From assembly GCA_021297815.1 (NCBI GenBank), contig JAJTGK010000009.1, positions 1-35,104 of the forward strand: a stretch of DNA of 35,104 nt. Reading direction: 5' to 3'. A program made the translations under genes and the position numbers. Below the pieces are notes generated by a model. It searched no databases and was not told the origin of the DNA. It saw only the letters and a list, made by a program, of their open reading frames with translations. This DNA is from Planctomycetaceae bacterium (GTDB taxonomy: Bacteria; Planctomycetota; Phycisphaerae; Phycisphaerales; SM1A02). How positions within the stretch are numbered: position 1 is the stretch's first letter; each line of letters opens with the position of its first letter. Shown piece by piece: positions 33,027-35,104 of the stretch.

Positions 33027-33817
33027 CACGGAGTCGACCCTGGGGCAAGCCGCCGACGCACCCACTCGTAGTCGGGCCCCGGCCAGAAGATGTCGTTCTG
33101 GGGGAGCGTCATGTAGTAGTCGATGTCCTTCTGCTTCGCGAAGGCGTTCTGCGACACGGCGGAACCATCGGCGAAGGTGAAGTTCCAATGGCCAGGGTGC
33201 CACGGCGCGAGCTTGTCCACCCAGTTGCCGTTGCCCGACAGGTTGATGCCGAAGCCGTTGATGTTGTAGCCGCGGTGGTCGTACTCGAGGCAGGTCACGA
33301 TCGTCTCGGCGGGCAGCGGGATCTTGCCCATCGTGTTGACCTGCCAGTTGGGCGGGCCTGCCCACATGTAGCCCTCGCCCGTCGAGATGAACGCGTTGAA
33401 CGAGTAGGTGCGGATGCGCGTCGTGCCCGACGCCATGGTCGCGCCAGGCGGCGGCGACGGGAACGGATCGAACGGGCTCTTGTACACCTCGAAGCTGCCG
33501 ATGTACTGCCACAGGCGGCCGTTCTTGAGGTGCGCCTCGGTCTCGGCGGGCGTACCGACGGGCGTCTTCACCCAGTCCCACGGGTTGCGATCGGTGTCGA
33601 CGCCGCAGAAGCGGCCCGAGTTGTCGGCGTAGTAGCAGTTGAACGCGAAGTTGATCTGCCGCTGGTTCGACAGGCACTTCGCCGAGCGCGCCTGGCGCTG
33701 GATGCCCGAGACGCCGTAGAGGACGAGCGAGAGGATGACCGCGATCAGCGCGATCACCACGAGGAGCTCGACGAGCGTGAAGGCGCGGCGAGCGAGCGGA
33801 TGGCGCGAGGAGCTCAT
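33026..33817 (-). CDS. Type II secretion/type IV pilin-like prepilin (DUF1559-like)
   Basis: The protein has 263 residues from the ATG at 33817. The class III signal is LARRA followed by FTLVELLVVIALIAV: cleavage would fall between Ala12 and Phe13, with Glu17 as the conserved fifth residue of the mature protein, and the hydrophobic helix extends to about 34. The body begins CLSNQRQINFAFNCYYADN, and near the end WNFTFADGSAVS matches the 'F-A-D-G-S' C-terminal motif of planctomycete DUF1559 prepilins. Such proteins occur in large numbers in Planctomycetota and are thought to form pseudopili or secretion structures. The start follows a CATGCT hexamer by 6 nt rather than a Shine-Dalgarno. It is coupled to the downstream lipoprotein gene. 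Confidence 0.93.
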   Translation of the reverse strand: MSSSRHPLARRAFTLVELLVVIALIAVILSLVLYGVSGIQRQARSAKCLSNQRQINFAFNCYYADNSGRFCGVDTDRNPWDWVKTPVGTPAETEAHLKNGRLWQYIGSFEVYKSPFDPFPSPPPGATMASGTTRIRTYSFNAFISTGEGYMWAGPPNWQVNTMGKIPLPAETIVTCLEYDHRGYNINGFGINLSGNGNWVDKLAPWHPGHWNFTFADGSAVSQNAFAKQKDIDYYMTLPQNDIFWPGPDYEWVRRRLAPGSTP

Positions 33818-33823
33818 GTGGAA

Positions 33824-33829
33824 AGCATG
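33824..33829 (-). promoter_or_regulatory. Possible -10 element (CATGCT) of the prepilin gene
   Basis: CATGCT on the minus strand ends 6 nt before the ATG at 33817. It is the poorest sequence match in the series but keeps the same spacing. Confidence 0.25.
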
Positions 33830-33916
33830 ACGCGCCCCGCTGCGCATGTCAACGAACGGCGGGCTTCCGAGGTGGAATGCGTGAAAAGTCTCCGGCCTGG
33901 GTCGTGGTGTCGTGGC

Positions 33917-35104
33917 TCAGCCGACGAGGCCCCGCAACGCTGCGACGAACCGCTGGTGATAGGCGGCCTGATCGAGAAGCGCCGAGGAACGCAGGATTTC
34001 CCGTAGGTTTCGCCGCCACGCGGCAAGCGCGCCGTGGTCACGGGCAAGCGCGGCGGCAATTCCCGCCAATTCGTCCGTGTTCTGCGCAACCCACGCGCCG
34101 AGCCCCGCGGCGCGCAGCAGGCTTGCGCCGACGCGCGCCGCATGGCGGTCGCCCACAACGGTCAGCACAGGCACGCCCATCCACAGCGCCTCGCAGGTCG
34201 TGGTCGTGCCGTTGTAGGGCATCGTGTCGAGCGCGACATGCACGCGGCGATAGAGCGCGAAGTGCTCGGCGACGCCCTTCGTGTAGCCGACGATCTCGAC
34301 GCGCTCGCGCGCGATGCCGCCCTGCTCGAGCCGCGACAGGAAGTGTTCGCGCGCGTGCTCGCCTTCGAGCGTGCGCGACTTGACGAGCAGCCGCGAGCCG
34401 TCGACCGCGCGCATCGCGTGCGCCCACGCCGAGACAGCGTCGGCGCCCACCTTGGTCGACAGGTTGAACGAACCGAAGGTGAACGGCGCGTCGGCCGCGG
34501 GCATCTCGGGCGCGGGCGCGTCCGCGGGCGGCGTGTAGCAGAGGAAGCACGGGTCGATGCGCAGCAACCGCTCGGTCGAGAGCCGCTCGGCGCCCTCGGG
34601 GTCGGTGGTCGAGTCGACGATGCGCGCGTCGACCGCGGGGTGCCCCGTGGTGTTCGGGTAGCCGATCGCGGTCACGATCGCGGGTGCGGGCTTCCGGTCG
34701 AGCGCCGCAAGTCGCGCGCCCGCGGTGTGGCCCGAGAGTTCGAGCAGCACATCGAGTTGCCGCGCGCGGATCGCGGCATCGAGCGCCGCGTCGTCGAGAA
34801 ACGCGCACTCGACCCACTCGGAGGCCTCGGCGCGGAAGCGCGCCATCATCGCGTCGCCCGCGTCGGGCACCGCGGTCGAGAACACGACCCACTCGACCTC
34901 GCTAGGAGCGCGGCGCAGGAAGACCTCCGCGAAGTAGCCGACCGAGTGCGTGCGCAGGTCGCCCGAGAGGACGCCGACGCGCAGCGGCCCACCCGCCGCG
35001 CGACGGGGCGGCGCTGCCGCGGGGCCGCGCACGCACGAGGCGTAGGCGCGGTGCGCCGCCGCGATCTCGTCGGCGGGGCGCGAGGAGTAGTTGAGTGCGA
35101 GCAG
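33917..35104 (-). CDS. O-GlcNAc-transferase-like glycosyltransferase (GT41), N-terminus outside window
   Basis: The frame is open from the right edge (begins LLALNYSSRPADEIAAAHRA) to the stop at 33917, giving 395 residues of the C-terminal catalytic part. Hallmarks of the SPINDLY/OGT family are visible: RVGVLSGDLRTHSVGYF, ELSGHTAGARLAAL, IGYPNTTGHPAVDARI, TFGSFNLSTKV, and the donor-site region ALDTMPYNGTTTTCEALWMGVPVLT. The missing N-terminus probably holds TPR repeats. It would transfer a sugar from a nucleotide donor to a protein or other acceptor; such genes in bacteria often modify surface or pilin-like proteins, which makes the neighbouring prepilin an interesting but unproven target. 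A 99-bp gap separates it from the prepilin gene. Confidence 0.93.
   Translation of the reverse strand: MLALNYSSRPADEIAAAHRAYASCVRGPAAAPPRRAAGGPLRVGVLSGDLRTHSVGYFAEVFLRRAPSEVEWVVFSTAVPDAGDAMMARFRAEASEWVECAFLDDAALDAAIRARQLDVLLELSGHTAGARLAALDRKPAPAIVTAIGYPNTTGHPAVDARIVDSTTDPEGAERLSTERLLRIDPCFLCYTPPADAPAPEMPAADAPFTFGSFNLSTKVGADAVSAWAHAMRAVDGSRLLVKSRTLEGEHAREHFLSRLEQGGIARERVEIVGYTKGVAEHFALYRRVHVALDTMPYNGTTTTCEALWMGVPVLTVVGDRHAARVGASLLRAAGLGAWVAQNTDELAGIAAALARDHGALAAWRRNLREILRSSALLDQAAYHQRFVAALRGLVG

Overview
The window looks like chromosomal DNA of a very GC-rich planctomycete, most likely of the Phycisphaerae/Phycisphaerales type. This is inferred from gene content: three secreted sulfatases, a DUF1549/DUF1553 plus DUF1501 pair, two ECF sigma factor/Ser-Thr kinase sets with C-terminal beta-propellers, a DUF1559-like prepilin, and dockerin-like C-terminal tails. 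No rRNA, tRNA, CRISPR array, insertion sequence or phage gene was seen. Coding density is very high, and the largest gap between genes is about 250 bp.

Layout. 1-2429 (minus): a secreted beta-helix protein cut by the left edge, a 73-residue orphan resembling the N-terminal segment of sigma-linked kinases, and an ECF sigma factor. 2525-5506 (plus): a membrane Ser/Thr kinase with a propeller sensor, divergent from the sigma gene. 5515-7008 (minus): a lipoprotein sulfatase. 7070-17997 (plus): a co-directional block of a DUF1549/DUF1553 haem-motif protein, a DUF1501 protein, two tandem paralogues (propeller, two CxxCH motifs, calcium-binding and dockerin-like tail) and a persulfide dioxygenase/rhodanese protein. 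18026-24311 (minus): sulfatase, GNAT acetyltransferase, ECF sigma factor and kinase, closely packed in that transcription order. 24360-26999 (plus): an Lgt-like membrane protein, a small two-helix membrane protein and a subtilase with a dockerin-like tail. 27000-35104 (minus): an O-GlcNAc-transferase-like glycosyltransferase (cut by the right edge), prepilin-like protein, small lipoprotein, S9 peptidase (frameshifted), sulfatase and SIMPL-domain protein, in transcription order.

How it fits together. Most products are predicted to be exported: sulfatases and peptidases to process sulfated polymers and peptides, multi-domain CxxCH proteins for redox work at the envelope, and two sigma/kinase modules that could sense envelope conditions through their propellers. 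The persulfide dioxygenase fits a sulfur-handling setting, but no operon link to the sulfatases is visible.

The clearest signals beyond ordinary annotation are: (i) a recurrent -10-like hexamer placed 6 (sometimes 8) nt before start codons that lack a Shine-Dalgarno, suggesting widespread leaderless transcription; (ii) the tandem propeller/di-haem/dockerin paralogues and a tail shared with the protease; (iii) a frameshift at a (GC)5 run in an otherwise intact S9 peptidase; (iv) the orphan kinase-N-terminus peptide translationally coupled to a sigma factor; and (v) an Lgt-like protein lacking key Lgt residues. I found no defence system or other complete system that I would call new.
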